Assembly: GCF_000835495.1 (NCBI RefSeq)
Contig: NW_015622543.1
Location: 3,572,463-3,636,462, forward strand
DNA length: 64,000 nucleotides
Reading direction: 5' to 3'
Source of the DNA: Cladophialophora immunda
Lineage: Eukaryota; Ascomycota; Eurotiomycetes; Chaetothyriales; Herpotrichiellaceae
Shown here: piece by piece, positions 23,858 to 34,653 of the stretch
Layout: every line of letters begins with the position of its first letter
Position numbering within the stretch: position 1 is the stretch's first letter
Program-made: the position numbers and the translations under genes
Notes under the pieces: generated by a model
Seen by the model: only the letters and a program-made list of their open reading frames with translations
What the model was told of the DNA's origin: nothing
Database searches by the model: none

Positions 23858-25105
23858 ATGGATGCTCGAGCAGACACGTCGTCGGGCCGCTTTGGAGGGC
23901 AATGGGCTTTTCTTTCCACTCCTCCACACCATGGATCAAGGTCTCTCCCGCCCTCCTCGAGCTACCTACGAAGTGACCGCAGCAATGTTTCTCCTCTACC
24001 GACCGCCCTGCACTTCCACCAGCTCAATGCATCTCGCTCAAGCCTAACCAGGCATGTCCAGACCCCGTCCGTCGGGGGTCGCAGCTCGACTACAACTATC
24101 CCTTCTCAACCCGTCCTCGTTCGTGTCCACTCCGACGATGCCTCCCTCCAGATCCGCCCACCAAGGCCGCGGTCCAAACAGGGCACCATGAATAACGAGC
24201 TGCCCCCTGCCCACGAGTTTAGCTTTCGAGGGATCTTGGCGGCAATTGAAGAGGACATCGAAGAAGACATCAATGCGATATCCGAAATATTCGGGAGGAG
24301 CAGGCTGGTGCTGGCAGATCAGCACGACAGCCACTTGCCTCCCCAGGGCGAGATCAGGGCCATGAGCAGCCCTTTACAGGCCGTGGCTGAGGCAAGCGCA
24401 AGCAATGAGCGCCTGGCAGCCGCCGCTGACGATGTCGTTATCCTCCGAGAAGATGCAAGCCTGGTCGACGGCAGTCACACTGGCTCCGCCGCCTATGGCT
24501 TGCTTGAGAGACTACAAGCTGTTCCACGCACCAGGCGCATGCGGAGCGAGACCGCGGGGGCAGGTCCCTCGAGGCCGGGAACAGGTTCCATGCGCCATGC
24601 TTCGGCGCCCGCGATTCTATCGGATGTGCAGCCTGTTGTTGAAGATCATGAGCGCCTTGCGCTACCTGGATTGTCACGCTCGTCTCGCCGGTTGCTTCAG
24701 AGCTCTTCAGCGGAGCATGAAGTAGAAGAAACGCCATCCAGAGCAACCAATGCTGTTGTATCAGAAACATATCTGTCTGCCGGCGCAAATGCAGTTACAA
24801 TCTCGGATCCTCCTGTCGTTTCCGAAGGTGGCCGCCACTATCCACTTTACAGCTTTGACGACAGCGGGCTATTCGAGGGGCCCGCTGCTCCTGGTCCGCT
24901 TCCACCTACAACCCTCCGGGAGAGATTACAGTCGTTGATTCCTAGAATGGAGTTACACAGTTTTGTGCCCTGGGTTCATGGGCATCCCAATCGGGCAGTA
25001 AGCGCGGAGTCCCAACTTCGGGATATACTCGACAGGCATCAACGCGCGCGGGATTCGCGGAGAAATTTGGTTACAGCCACAGAGAGCGCGGAATTGTACG
25101 AGTAG
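23858..25105 (+). CDS. Unknown protein, largely disordered
   Basis: An open frame of 415 residues from the first in-frame ATG (MDARADTSSGRFGGQW). Ser/Arg/Pro-rich and low in hydrophobic runs, with one acidic helix-like segment (FRGILAAIEEDIEEDINAI) at about residues 125-150 and a second structured-looking block near the C-terminus (LRERLQSLIPRMELHSFVPW). I do not recognise the family. Length, codon use and the lack of any competing frame support a real gene. Confidence 0.6.
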   Translation: MDARADTSSGRFGGQWAFLSTPPHHGSRSLPPSSSYLRSDRSNVSPLPTALHFHQLNASRSSLTRHVQTPSVGGRSSTTTIPSQPVLVRVHSDDASLQIRPPRPRSKQGTMNNELPPAHEFSFRGILAAIEEDIEEDINAISEIFGRSRLVLADQHDSHLPPQGEIRAMSSPLQAVAEASASNERLAAAADDVVILREDASLVDGSHTGSAAYGLLERLQAVPRTRRMRSETAGAGPSRPGTGSMRHASAPAILSDVQPVVEDHERLALPGLSRSSRRLLQSSSAEHEVEETPSRATNAVVSETYLSAGANAVTISDPPVVSEGGRHYPLYSFDDSGLFEGPAAPGPLPPTTLRERLQSLIPRMELHSFVPWVHGHPNRAVSAESQLRDILDRHQRARDSRRNLVTATESAELYE

Positions 25106-25644
25106 TACTTTCATCTTTCGACTCCATCTACCATGGAAGGGAAAAACCTCTCGACCTTCCCTTTGTCCCACTGGTGACTTCTCCCAGCAATCATATAAGA
25201 CTGAGAGCTACGATATCCAAGATATGGGCATTGGTCGCGCAAAGCGCCAGAGATACCAGCAATAACAGTCTGAATCCTGCTTCCTCAGTTTTTGTGAACC
25301 TCTCTTCCTTCGTGTCCCGGTTTCAGTCTTGCTGCCAGTATCATTCGCACCGTAGCGGCGCTGTGGAGGACTTGGTGACCCGAGGCGTGCATCCATTCGC
25401 CCTGTGTCTTTGCAGTTATGCGGCCTTCTCGCTACTCATCTCAAGGTGTCGGGGGGATTGGAATGTTCCTTAGCCAACGCAATGTGACGCGTCTCGGAGG
25501 CTACGAAATGAGCGTATTGAGCGTCCTGGAGTGCTACGACTTCCGTTCACAGCCTTTTTGTGAATCTAGCTGAGTGCCCGCAAAGCGTCTATGTCTAGCT
25601 AACTTGCAGCCTAAAACAGGAAGGACAGGTTGGCGAGACCAGCA
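25106..25644. other. Intergenic, convergent 3' regions
   Basis: No coding signal recognised between the disordered-protein gene and the aldehyde dehydrogenase. Confidence 0.4.
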
Positions 25645-27331
25645 TCACTTGACCTTGATCAGCACGGTTTTGGTCTCTAGGAAATTGTTCAGACTGTGTC
25701 CGAAGCCCTCCCGACCCGAGCCACTGCTCTTGAAGCCACCAAATGGCATGTCTCTTGCAGTCGTTGGACTGGTGCAGTTGACGGCGACTGTGCCTGCTTC
25801 TAAGGCTTTGGCAAATCTCATGGCCCGGTTGATATCCTTGGTGTATACCGCGGCGTACAGCCCAAATTCGCTGTCATTGGCTTTGGCAATCACTTCTTCC
25901 TCAGTCTTGAAGGTGTTGATGTTCACAACAGGTCCAAAGATCTCCTCTTTCATCACCACCGCCTCTTCCGGGGTGTGTAGGAAGATGGTCGGTGGCACAA
26001 AGTAACCTTGCTGAGCGGATTCTGAAAGACCAGACACATCCGGTGTGCCACCCAGGGCCAGTGTCCCAGACGATTTTCCAGCCGCAATGTATCTTTGCAC
26101 CGTGTCGTACTGCGCAGAATCGGCCTGTGGACCGTGGTTGGTGTTGGCGTCCAACGGATCTCCCGCTGAGACTTTGGCAAACTGCTCCTTGAATGCCTCG
26201 ACGAATCTATTGGCAACCGTGTCTTGGACATAAATTCTGCTGTTGGCCATGCACACCTGGCCACTGTTGTACTGGATGCTATGCTTGGTTTCCTTGACAG
26301 CATCTTCGAGGTCGCAATCGTCGAATATGATGGCAGGTGACTTGCCTCCTAACTCGAGAACAACGTGCTTCAAGTTGGACTTTGCTGCCGCTGCCTGGAT
26401 CAGGCGGCCTGTTCGACACGACCCGGTGAAGCTGAGGGCTCGGACGTCCATGTGTGACGATAATATGGCCCCTGATGTCTGCCCGTGTCCGGATATAACA
26501 TTGATGACTCCGGGCGGAAACCCTGCTTTCTCGATCAGAGTAGCAGCTTTGGCAGACTGAAAAGACGTGATTGTCAGCAAGGTGTTCACTAAGGGATTTG
26601 AATTCCTATGCTTGCGCCTCGCCTGGCGATTACAGACATTGGGTGGAGGGGTTTCATACCGTCAATGGGGCTTTCTCGCTGCTCTTCAAAACAACAGTGT
26701 TGCCAGCCGCAAGCGCAGGGGCCACCTTATTTGCAAAGAAGACAAGTGGAACGTTCCAGGGGATGATTGCCGCGACGACCCCATATGGCTGTTTGAATGT
26801 CATGTTGACAAACCCCGGGGTGTTCAAGCTGCTGACACCCTGGACCTCATACCCGGCCTCCGCATAATGCTCAAATGTGCTCGCTGCGGCTCGGTTGTCG
26901 TGGTACGTCGACACCGGCCGTCCCATCGACAGAGCCTCTAATCGAGAGAACTCGTCGCCACTCTCGACCAACAGGGCTGCCAGTCTTTTGAGGTATGCAC
27001 CCCTCTCGGCAGGAGAGAGAGCTGACCATGCTGGAAAGGCTGCTTTGGCGGCAGCCACGGCTGCATCGGTGTCCTTTTCGCTGGCTTCGTACACTACGTG
27101 GTCGAGATCAGCATTGCATCGCGATCGCAATAGTGCCTGGGTGCCCGTGGCTCACCTTCAGCGACCACTTCCCTTGTCGTTGGCGATCTTATAGGGAACG
27201 TCTTTCCGTCCGAAGACTCAACAAACTATGCTCACATCAATACTGGCCTTGGAATAATCAACATGTCCTGGAACACATAATACCTTGCCGTTGATGAACA
27301 GCCTTGTCTCTATCTTGTCACTGGAACCCAT
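25645..27331 (-). CDS. Aldehyde dehydrogenase (NAD(P)+)
   Basis: Exons 27331-27284, 27225-27156, 27093-26660 and 26556-25645 (introns of 58, 62 and 103 bp) give 487 residues. Oxidises an aldehyde to the acid. Visible: IIPWNVPL cofactor motif, catalytic Glu in LELGGKSP, catalytic Cys in NSGQVCMA, and the EEIFGPVV and PFGGFKSSG blocks. It lies 430 bp downstream of the carotenoid/lignostilbene oxygenase in the same orientation. It could therefore oxidise the aldehydes that enzyme would release, but this role is inferred from position. Confidence 0.92.
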
Positions 27332-27761
27332 TTTGACCTGTGTACGACCCAGCTCGTTGGGCTTCCTGTCTCGCTTCAAACAGCAAAGGTTGATAGACGT
27401 CGATTTGAAGACTAGACGGCCACAACTAGTACAATTTCTAAGCATCCCGCGCACAGTACGAAGCTGCTATTGCCGATATGGACGGAGATTACGGCGTGGG
27501 ATCTATCCCCATCGGAAGAGGCACCCGAAGTATCCGCGGCACCAGCGGTGACTACCCGACACAATAATTGTATAGGATCGAGAACCTCGTATTACTTATC
27601 ATATTCAGGCTAGTTATATCGGTGGGGCATGGGGCTGGCCACAGACAGACATGGATGGGGCTTCCGGCCGCTCATAGCCTTGCCCTCGTCGGAGGTGGCA
27701 GTTTGAACTTCCCAGGGAATACAGGTTGTGCGTTCTATATCCAATCGTCCAGCCTTGTTGA
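27332..27761. promoter_or_regulatory. Aldehyde dehydrogenase promoter region
   Basis: 430 bp between two minus-strand genes. No operator recognised. Confidence 0.4.
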
Positions 27762-29538
27762 TCAATGGTTACCGTCTACCCCATTGGATGCAGCACCGTG
27801 GACCCCATTGTGTCCATTCTGGCCCAGCTCCCTCTGGCGGATCTGCCAGGGAAGAGGCTCTCTCGCTGGCTGGGCCGGTCCTATATCGCCCGACGCGGAC
27901 CTCCTCTTCTGCCATTCGTCGATGTCTCTGTGGTCGACGAAATTGCCGTGCAAGCCCAGCTTCAGCTTGAATGGCAGGTGTATCACCGCCAGCGGTCCCT
28001 TGGCCACGTTCAGGGCGTCCATGATAACGATGTCGTTTCGAAGGACATCGAGTTGGTTGAGTAAGGCAATGAGGTATCCCTCTCCTTCAGCGCCTCCGTC
28101 CTTGGGGATGAACGTTGGCTCTTGGAAGGCCGCCGTCGGTCCGGCGAAGAAGACATCCTCCCTCCTGTCGTCCCAGCTGTAATGGCCCAGGCAGTTGAAC
28201 AGGCCACCCGCCGGGGGACCGCATTTGGCAAAATCATAAGCTCTCGTCGGGTCGACTTTTGCCTGCCAAAAGTGGCGGTATCTCTTGGTCACGAAGCGGT
28301 CGTCAATCCGGGAGAACTCGCCGTTGGTCATCCAGGTTTCGGCGGGGGTCACTCGGGTTCCTGACTTGGCTTTGGGATCGAATATCCATCGCGTGGTCGG
28401 ACTTCGCAGTTGGTTGCGCTTGGAGAGCAGTCCCTCCTTCTCGTCTAGAGGTGGGAAGAAGAAGAACACGTTGCCGTCGGCCACCGTGAGATCGAACACG
28501 ATGTGGCCGTCCTCGTTCTCATAGCATCCTGCGATGTGCCCGTGGAAGCCTGTGCAAAGAACGTTACTTGGCATGTTCGGGCAGTTCAGTCTCGAGAAAA
28601 ATCTCTTGTGGGCACTCACCATTGTCAGCCCTGAACCAGACAATGTCCTCCGACTTCCCTCCTCGCCTGGGAACCACACCATACCACTGGTCCTCATTGG
28701 GATCCCACGCCCAATGATTCCCGCCGCTTTTCAACCGGTCCATGCCGGTCCACTTGATCGGCGTCAAGGGCAGGACCATGTAGTTCTTACTGATGCCGCA
28801 GTCGTGGATCATTCCGCAAAACGGAGCCTTGTACCAGCACTCCTCGGTCTTTCGGCCGTCCTTGTCCACCGTCCACACGACGATGTCGTTCGAGCCGTCG
28901 TGGCCGTCCCCGCCGGCCTCGTACGCAAAGCACAGCATTTCCCCCGTGTCCGGGTCGAACTTGGGGTGCGCGGTGAAGGTGGGCGTGAGGATCTGCCCCT
29001 CAAAGTCGTACCGGCCGATGGTGTCCAGCGTGACGGGGTCCATAATGTACGGCGGGCCATCTTCCTTGCTCGCGAGCAACACGCCGCGCCAGAAGGTGAT
29101 GTTGGTGTTGGCGGCCGTCCGCACCACGCCCTTGACCGTCTCGTTGTCCGTAAAGGGGTTCCGGTACCTCCCAAACAGCGCCCGCCGCGCGCCCGTCTCG
29201 GCCTTGTACCGGTCCGTCCGGACGTAGCGCTGCTTGAAGTCGGCGTGCCCGTGCTGGATCCGGATCGCGGTGACGCTCCCGTCGCCGTTGAAGTGGATGT
29301 CGTCCTCGAACAGGGGCGGGAACCGGTGGTCGGGCTGCACGCGGTAGAATGTCCCGTTGATCTCGGGCGGGATCGTGCCCGTGACCTCCAGGTCGTACAC
29401 GTCCCCTTCCAGGCGCGACGGCTTGTTGAAGCCCTGGAACACGGGCGTGTCGGGGTACCTGACCTGGTCTGTGGCCTTGACGCCGTCCTCGTAGTTGCTC
29501 GAGACGAGCTGAGGGGCGAGATCGAAGATGTGTGCCAT
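27762..29538 (-). CDS. Carotenoid cleavage oxygenase family (lignostilbene dioxygenase-like)
   Basis: Exons 29538-28620 and 28549-27762 with a 70-bp intron give 568 residues. A non-haem iron beta-propeller enzyme that splits a C=C bond with O2 to give two aldehydes. The four iron-binding His are expected in [21 protein letters not shown] and LHGNFVD. The N-terminal [15 protein letters not shown] is typical of fungal lignostilbene-type members rather than retinal-forming ones. A phenolic stilbene substrate is therefore more likely than a carotenoid, which is inference. The protein ends in a Gly/Asn-rich tail. Exon 1 is strongly G/C-rich at third positions. Confidence 0.9.
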
Positions 29539-30888
29539 GTTGTTGCACGTGAAGTATGTTGGCGAAAAGCCCTGGAGCGAGGTTTGGAAAAGGGAGTATC
29601 TGTCTCTCCTGGCGCCTTTCTATTCTCTGTCGTCGTTGTCGCCGTCTGTTCTTTCTTCGACGAAATCGACCACTCCTCCGGATCCTGTATCAGATCTTGC
29701 CCATTCCCCACCCAACCCAGTGTGCGTATCGATAGATGTATATTATCATCGATAAATGAATAGATGGGATGTTAAAACGCCACCAAAACCCACCGTCTCG
29801 ACCACGCATCTTTCGGCGCGCCTGATCCCTACGCGCCCCGATTCGGGCCCCGTAACTGTAATTGGAGTGGCTTGTTGTCGCCTCAAGTCGCTCGATTCGG
29901 CATGTGGGATACAAAAATGCAACTGCCGACAACGACTCGTCTCCGACTCAACAAGGTTTGCAGTCTACCAACCCCGTCTCGTCCCATCTTATACCTATCC
30001 CATGTATCCTCTGTCCTCCAGTCCCGTTTCCGTCTGAGAACAAGAATAAAGCAAGGAGGGGTAAAAATAGGACGAACGGGGGAGGAAGAATCCATTATCA
30101 GATTCGGGAAAGTATGGAGAAATCTAGGTATCAATCAAGTCTTTCGAAGGGGTTCTTTCTCCACTTCACTTTCTCACCACATCAACCCCAGGCTCCGTAC
30201 CTAGTACCTAGAGGCTCGACGTTCCCCGTATATGCATCCCCGGCTTCGGTTCCGATGGAGTAGTATGTTCCTTGGCCCCCAGAGGAAATGATCAATCTGT
30301 AACGAATCAGTTTTGACGCGGGATAACACATTCTTGGACTTGCTCCTCGTATGGCGCTCTCGTGTTTCAACTTGGGCCTTCAGGACACCCTCTGTACCTT
30401 ACCTGAAAGGCTCCTTGTGTTCTTAAACAGTGACCGGTGAATGTGTTTAGGGATTTATATCCGTGACTTACTGTTAGCAGGAACCCATTGCCGGGGATAG
30501 GGTAGGGCTAAGTTTTGAATAGACGGGGAGAGCGAGGCATACGTATTTCCAAGACCCGTCTGTTCCTTTGCCAGAGAACAAGTTGGTTTCGCTTCTGGAA
30601 GAATGAGTTGTTACATATGAAGCAAGCAAGATGCCCTCACGTCGCTGCCTCTTCTGCCCCCAACAAAGCTTTACATGCCCCTGGGTTGCAATTCTGACTG
30701 GTAGTTCGATTGAACCTATACGTGACTGTCTGGCTCCTACAGCACGAGTATCTCCACATATACACCCATCAGGCTAGCCACATCTCCACCGGTCGCCCAG
30801 CAACATGTATCGAATGAAGTGTCCTACATCCTACTTGAACGGCAGACCCTCCCAACAGTATCAAACCGTCTCGACGCTGGCTCGAATA
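29539..30888. other. Intergenic, 1.35 kb
   Basis: Contains the oxygenase promoter and the 3' end of the SnoaL-like gene. AT-rich patch at about 29735-29765. I see no gene. Confidence 0.4.
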
Positions 30889-31894
30889 TCAAGCAGGCGT
30901 ACTGTCCGCAATCTCGCCGTTCTCGACCACCGTCTTCTTCCCCGCCTCGGCCTCCTTCTCCAGCTGGTCCTTGGGCAAGGCGATGCTCAGGGGCGGTAAG
31001 CTGGTGCTGACGTCCTCGCCGTACTTGGGGGCGCGCAGGTCGTCGGCCTTGACCATCTGCCCCGTGACCGGGTGGGGGTAGTGGAAGGGCACGACGCGGG
31101 TGTCGGGCCACAGCATCTTCTGGTCGAGTAGCTCGTCCGGGCCTAGAGGGTCGTCCGGGAACGTGACCGTGGGCCAGGGGATGTAGTTCTTCTTGGTGTG
31201 GCTCCAGCCGCGCTCGAAGTCGGCGTGCCAGAAGGGGAAGTAGCGGTAACGGAACGGCTTCCACACGCCGTCCTCCTTTATGTACTCGTTCTCGTACACC
31301 CCGCCCTCCCACCACTGCGCGTGCCCGCGCGGGTGCTCCTCCTGGATCGATTGGTGCGTGCCCGCCGACATGAGCGCCCGGATCCGCGCCCACGCCCGCG
31401 TCCCCGACGCGTCCACGTCCACAATGTCCTGCATCATCGGGTGGTCCAGCAGGAAGCCGTGCACGGGGCCGTTGCGCCCCTTGACGAAGTGCGTCTGGAA
31501 CCGTCCGATGTACAGCCGCCGGATACCTTCCTTGCGCCGGTAGCGCGAGCCGAGGAACTCGACGTAGGCGTCGGGGTGGTTCGAGAACATGTCGACGACC
31601 TATACCAGAAAAACACACCACTTTAATCATTCTGTTCCTTTTTGTGTCTTTCCGCACAAACGCAACACGGGATTCGGCTGACCTCGTTGTAGAGACACTT
31701 GTCAATGTAATAACCATATTTGAAATGGACTTTTCGGATTTCCGCCTCGTCTACCGACGGTATAGATCGCGTTAGCCATCCTTCTTTCTTCTAACACCAC
31801 AACCAAGCAACGTGTCATGCTTACCCTCGACTTTCTGGAGTTTGGCATGAAGTCTCTTGACTTCGGCCTTGAGCTCGGCGAGTTCCGCCTCCAT
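30889..31894 (-). CDS. SnoaL-like (NTF2-fold) protein
   Basis: Exons 31894-31825, 31750-31683 and 31599-30889 (introns of 74 and 83 bp) give 282 residues. A short coiled-coil start (MEAELAELKAEVKRLHAKL) leads to the alpha-helix/cone fold region (EIRKVHFKYGYYIDKCLYNE, FLGSRYRRKEGIRRLY). This resembles the SnoaL/ring-hydroxylating-dioxygenase-beta superfamily, whose members act as small-molecule isomerases, hydratases or dehydratases. A C-terminal extension (PFHYPHPVTGQM onwards) is seen in fungal members. It neighbours the lignostilbene-type oxygenase in the same orientation. Catalysis cannot be assigned. The second intron uses a GTCAGC donor. Confidence 0.8.
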
Positions 31895-32804
31895 CGTCTT
31901 ATTGTTTCCTCCTTCTTTTCCTTGCCTGACACGGTGGGTGGTGTGGGAAACAGAATACAACTTGCAATGCTAGTGATATTTGAAGCCCTGGCAAACTTGA
32001 GACTCACCACACTCGAGCAGAGCCCCTCGTTACAATGTCCTTTTGTAGGAGACTCACCTTTTGTAGGATTTGCTGTGCTTTGGGACCAACAAGGGACTCC
32101 GCACTGTCGTCCTGAGACACATGGCCGTTCTCCAAAAAGAGCGAATGCCCCATGTCGTCCCCCTCGGGGTCCCGCGGTGCTAGTGATGATGGCAGCACGC
32201 AGGGACCTTGGAGTGGGTCGACAGTCTCGAGTTCGACAAAGTCTGCAGAATGCGTTTCGGGAAGACTGTCAACAATCAAGGGAGAGGCTCCTCGAGAGCA
32301 AGGAAATCGTAAACCCTGTGCCTTGGTCTGTGGTTGAGGACTTCATGCCTGCTGAGAAGGGACAAAGGTGGCTTCAAGGAGATTTGTTGTTCCTTCCTCG
32401 TCGTTACGACCAGTTTCCTCATCCAAGAAACCACAGTCAAGCTGGACCAGGCTACGTTCATGTCAACTGCCGAAGTCGTAACCAGGAACCACAAAGACCC
32501 CCTCTCTTCAGTTATGTTGGCCCTCACTTTGTAGATGTCCAAGGATTCTCCATCTTGGGTTCTCCCCGTCTCCCCGCAAACCCCGCGTGGGGTCCGTGTT
32601 TCCCGAAACGGAAGACGAGGCTGTAGCAACGAGGAGTTCGCACCAGGCTATCCAGCCATCCTCCGTGATCCGTTTCTCTATCGGGTATGTACCAGTCCTC
32701 TAACGTCTCTATTTCAAGCATCCCGAGAAGTTGTTCTCCATGAATTTCGAAGAGACAGCTCCCCTTCTGTGTCGCATCCACAGCTTCGTATCCCGCTTCA
32801 CCCT
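31895..32804. other. Intergenic with unresolved coding-like stretch
   Basis: On the minus strand, three open stretches (32889-32524, 32629-32276, 32279-32004) read like protein in shifting frames. The last includes SADFVELETVDPLQG and ends GPKAQQILQK at a perfect GTGAGT donor near 32054. Splicing from there to about 31960 would join the SnoaL-like gene in frame and extend its N-terminus. Equally, this could be remains of a separate gene. No family recognised. Confidence 0.3.
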
Positions 32805-34253
32805 TCACCGATCTCCCAAGGTATCTTTCTTTACCTTCCCGCCAACCCAGACTTTCCTCAGATTCCTGTCGTCCCCAGACATGACCCATTTCTCCCAGAC
32901 GGACCTGATCCCGTCGGCGCTTTGGCTCTCGCCGTCCATCATGGTGTGCACCGCGTCAAAACGGCCGGACGCGTTGTGGTAAGGGTCACTCATGTCCACC
33001 AAAAGAGCGTCGAACTGTTTTCCCACCTCGAACGATCCGACTCGGTCCTCCATCCTCAGGACCTTGGCCCCGCCCAGCGTCGCCATGTAAAAGATCTCCT
33101 CCAGCTTCAGTCTCTCCTCCTTGCCCGCCGACAGCATTTCCCGCGCGTTGCCCACGATCAAAGCCAGGCGCATCGCGTCCATGATGCTGCAGGAGAAGCC
33201 GCCGCCGGAGTCAGTTCCTAGTCCGATCTTCGTGACCCCATCCGCCAGCAGTTTCCGGATCGGGGCGGCCATGAACCCGCCGCCGACGGTGGTGTTGGAG
33301 GCTGGGCAGTGGGCGATTCCACAGTTCCGTTGCTTGATTTTGGCCTGGTCGTCCTCGCTGAGCAGCGTGCAGTGTGCAAGCACTGAGCTGTGGTCGAACA
33401 GCCCATAGTGCGTGTACAAGTCGGCTTCGCAGCTGAAGTTCCTGTACTGTTTTAAGGTAGCGTCGATTTCTTGCTGCGCCTCGCAGAAGTGGGTTTGGTT
33501 TGGGATCCCTTGTCCCACGCCATAGGCGTGCTCGTGCTCCCGTGCCAGTTTGCCCAGCTCAGTCAGTGACTCCGGTGTACAGCTGATCGCAAACCGTGGC
33601 GTTAGGATCGGCCTGACAATGTCGCCTTTCCCGTCGACGGCCCGACAATGCTCGATGACTTCTCTCGTTCCGGCCACCACTTCCGCCGTGTCTTCTCTGT
33701 AATACTCGGGATTGGTCTCGGGGTTATCCATGCACGTCTTGCCCACGAACGCCCGTTGGCCCTTTTCGAGGCACACGTCCACGAGGATCTTGGTCGCCGG
33801 CGTGTGCAGACTGCCAAAGTAGCAAGCGGTGGTCACGCCCTGGCGGAGGCCCATGTCGACACATCTCGCGTAGACTTGCCTCGCGTAGTCGGTGTCGCGG
33901 AATTTGGCCTCGTGCGGGAAGGTGATCTGGTCCAGCCAGTCCAGGATATGGAGGCCTTGGCCGAGGCCGCGCATGGAGAACTGAGGCGCGTGGACATGGG
34001 TGTCGATGAAGGACGGGACGAGGAATTGGCTGGGAGATTGCAAGCGAACGACAGGGATGCGAGCATCGGGTCGGTCGATTAATGGCCCTATGCTGTCCTC
34101 CAAGCTTCGGCCATCTCTGGGTTGGAATTGTGGGGAGATGTGGCTTATCTTGCCTCTGTCGTCGACTATGACGAGCGTGTCGTCAAGGATTTCGATCTGT
34201 GACGGGGAGTGCGAGTGTATCAGGGTCCCGTAATATGCAAAGCTGCCATCCAT
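32805..34253 (-). CDS. Guanine deaminase
   Basis: A zinc amidohydrolase converting guanine to xanthine in purine salvage/catabolism. Single exon, 482 residues from the ATG at 34253 (MDGSFAYYGTLIHS); the frame extends upstream only to a TTG. Metal and active-site motifs in order: DTHVHAPQ, the QTHFCE histidine, LAHCTLLS, and the Asp in GLGTDSGGG. The C-terminal MATLGGAKVLRMEDRVGSFEVGK block is family-typical. Same orientation as the three genes to its left, but its pathway is different. Confidence 0.92.
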   Translation of the reverse strand: MDGSFAYYGTLIHSHSPSQIEILDDTLVIVDDRGKISHISPQFQPRDGRSLEDSIGPLIDRPDARIPVVRLQSPSQFLVPSFIDTHVHAPQFSMRGLGQGLHILDWLDQITFPHEAKFRDTDYARQVYARCVDMGLRQGVTTACYFGSLHTPATKILVDVCLEKGQRAFVGKTCMDNPETNPEYYREDTAEVVAGTREVIEHCRAVDGKGDIVRPILTPRFAISCTPESLTELGKLAREHEHAYGVGQGIPNQTHFCEAQQEIDATLKQYRNFSCEADLYTHYGLFDHSSVLAHCTLLSEDDQAKIKQRNCGIAHCPASNTTVGGGFMAAPIRKLLADGVTKIGLGTDSGGGFSCSIMDAMRLALIVGNAREMLSAGKEERLKLEEIFYMATLGGAKVLRMEDRVGSFEVGKQFDALLVDMSDPYHNASGRFDAVHTMMDGESQSADGIRSVWEKWVMSGDDRNLRKVWVGGKVKKDTLGDR

Positions 34254-34653
34254 GACTGTCAAAGGATAGGGAGTGTGTGACTTTAAGTCTCTATCTACTC
34301 CGTGCAAGTGCTTGTCTATGACAGACTCGGTTCACCTTCTCGTACGGCATCGGCTGGTTCCTCAAGCGCCCAAGCCTTGCGGGTCCTTGAGCTGCGCCAC
34401 TTGGGCATCATCTGCATCTGCCTCTTCCCCCAGTCCAAGCCTTATTTAAAGGCAGCTGATGTCGAATAGAAGGTCTGACTCCTGTCCGGATGATTCAAGA
34501 CAGGCGACTATGGACCCAGCACAGCCCCGGCATGCAAGGGAAGCAGTCCTCGAGTCCCTCCACCTTTACATATAAACCCCCAAAACGGTAACAGGAGCCG
34601 CTTATCGGACATCTGAGAAAGACAAGAACAACGACAATGCCCTTTCATTGAAC
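34254..34653. promoter_or_regulatory. Divergent promoter with TATA box
   Basis: 400 bp between guanine deaminase and the membrane-protein gene. TATAAA at 34571-34576 lies 78 bp before the plus-strand ATG. Confidence 0.55.

Noticed and set aside
28809..29711. Ser/Thr/Arg-rich 300-codon open frame over the lignostilbene-type oxygenase
   Set aside because: Shadow frame: low-complexity STR composition typical of shifted GC3-rich sequence.
31817..32626. 269-codon plus-strand open frame over the SnoaL exon 1 and the adjacent gap
   Set aside because: It runs antisense through a supported coding exon and resembles no family.
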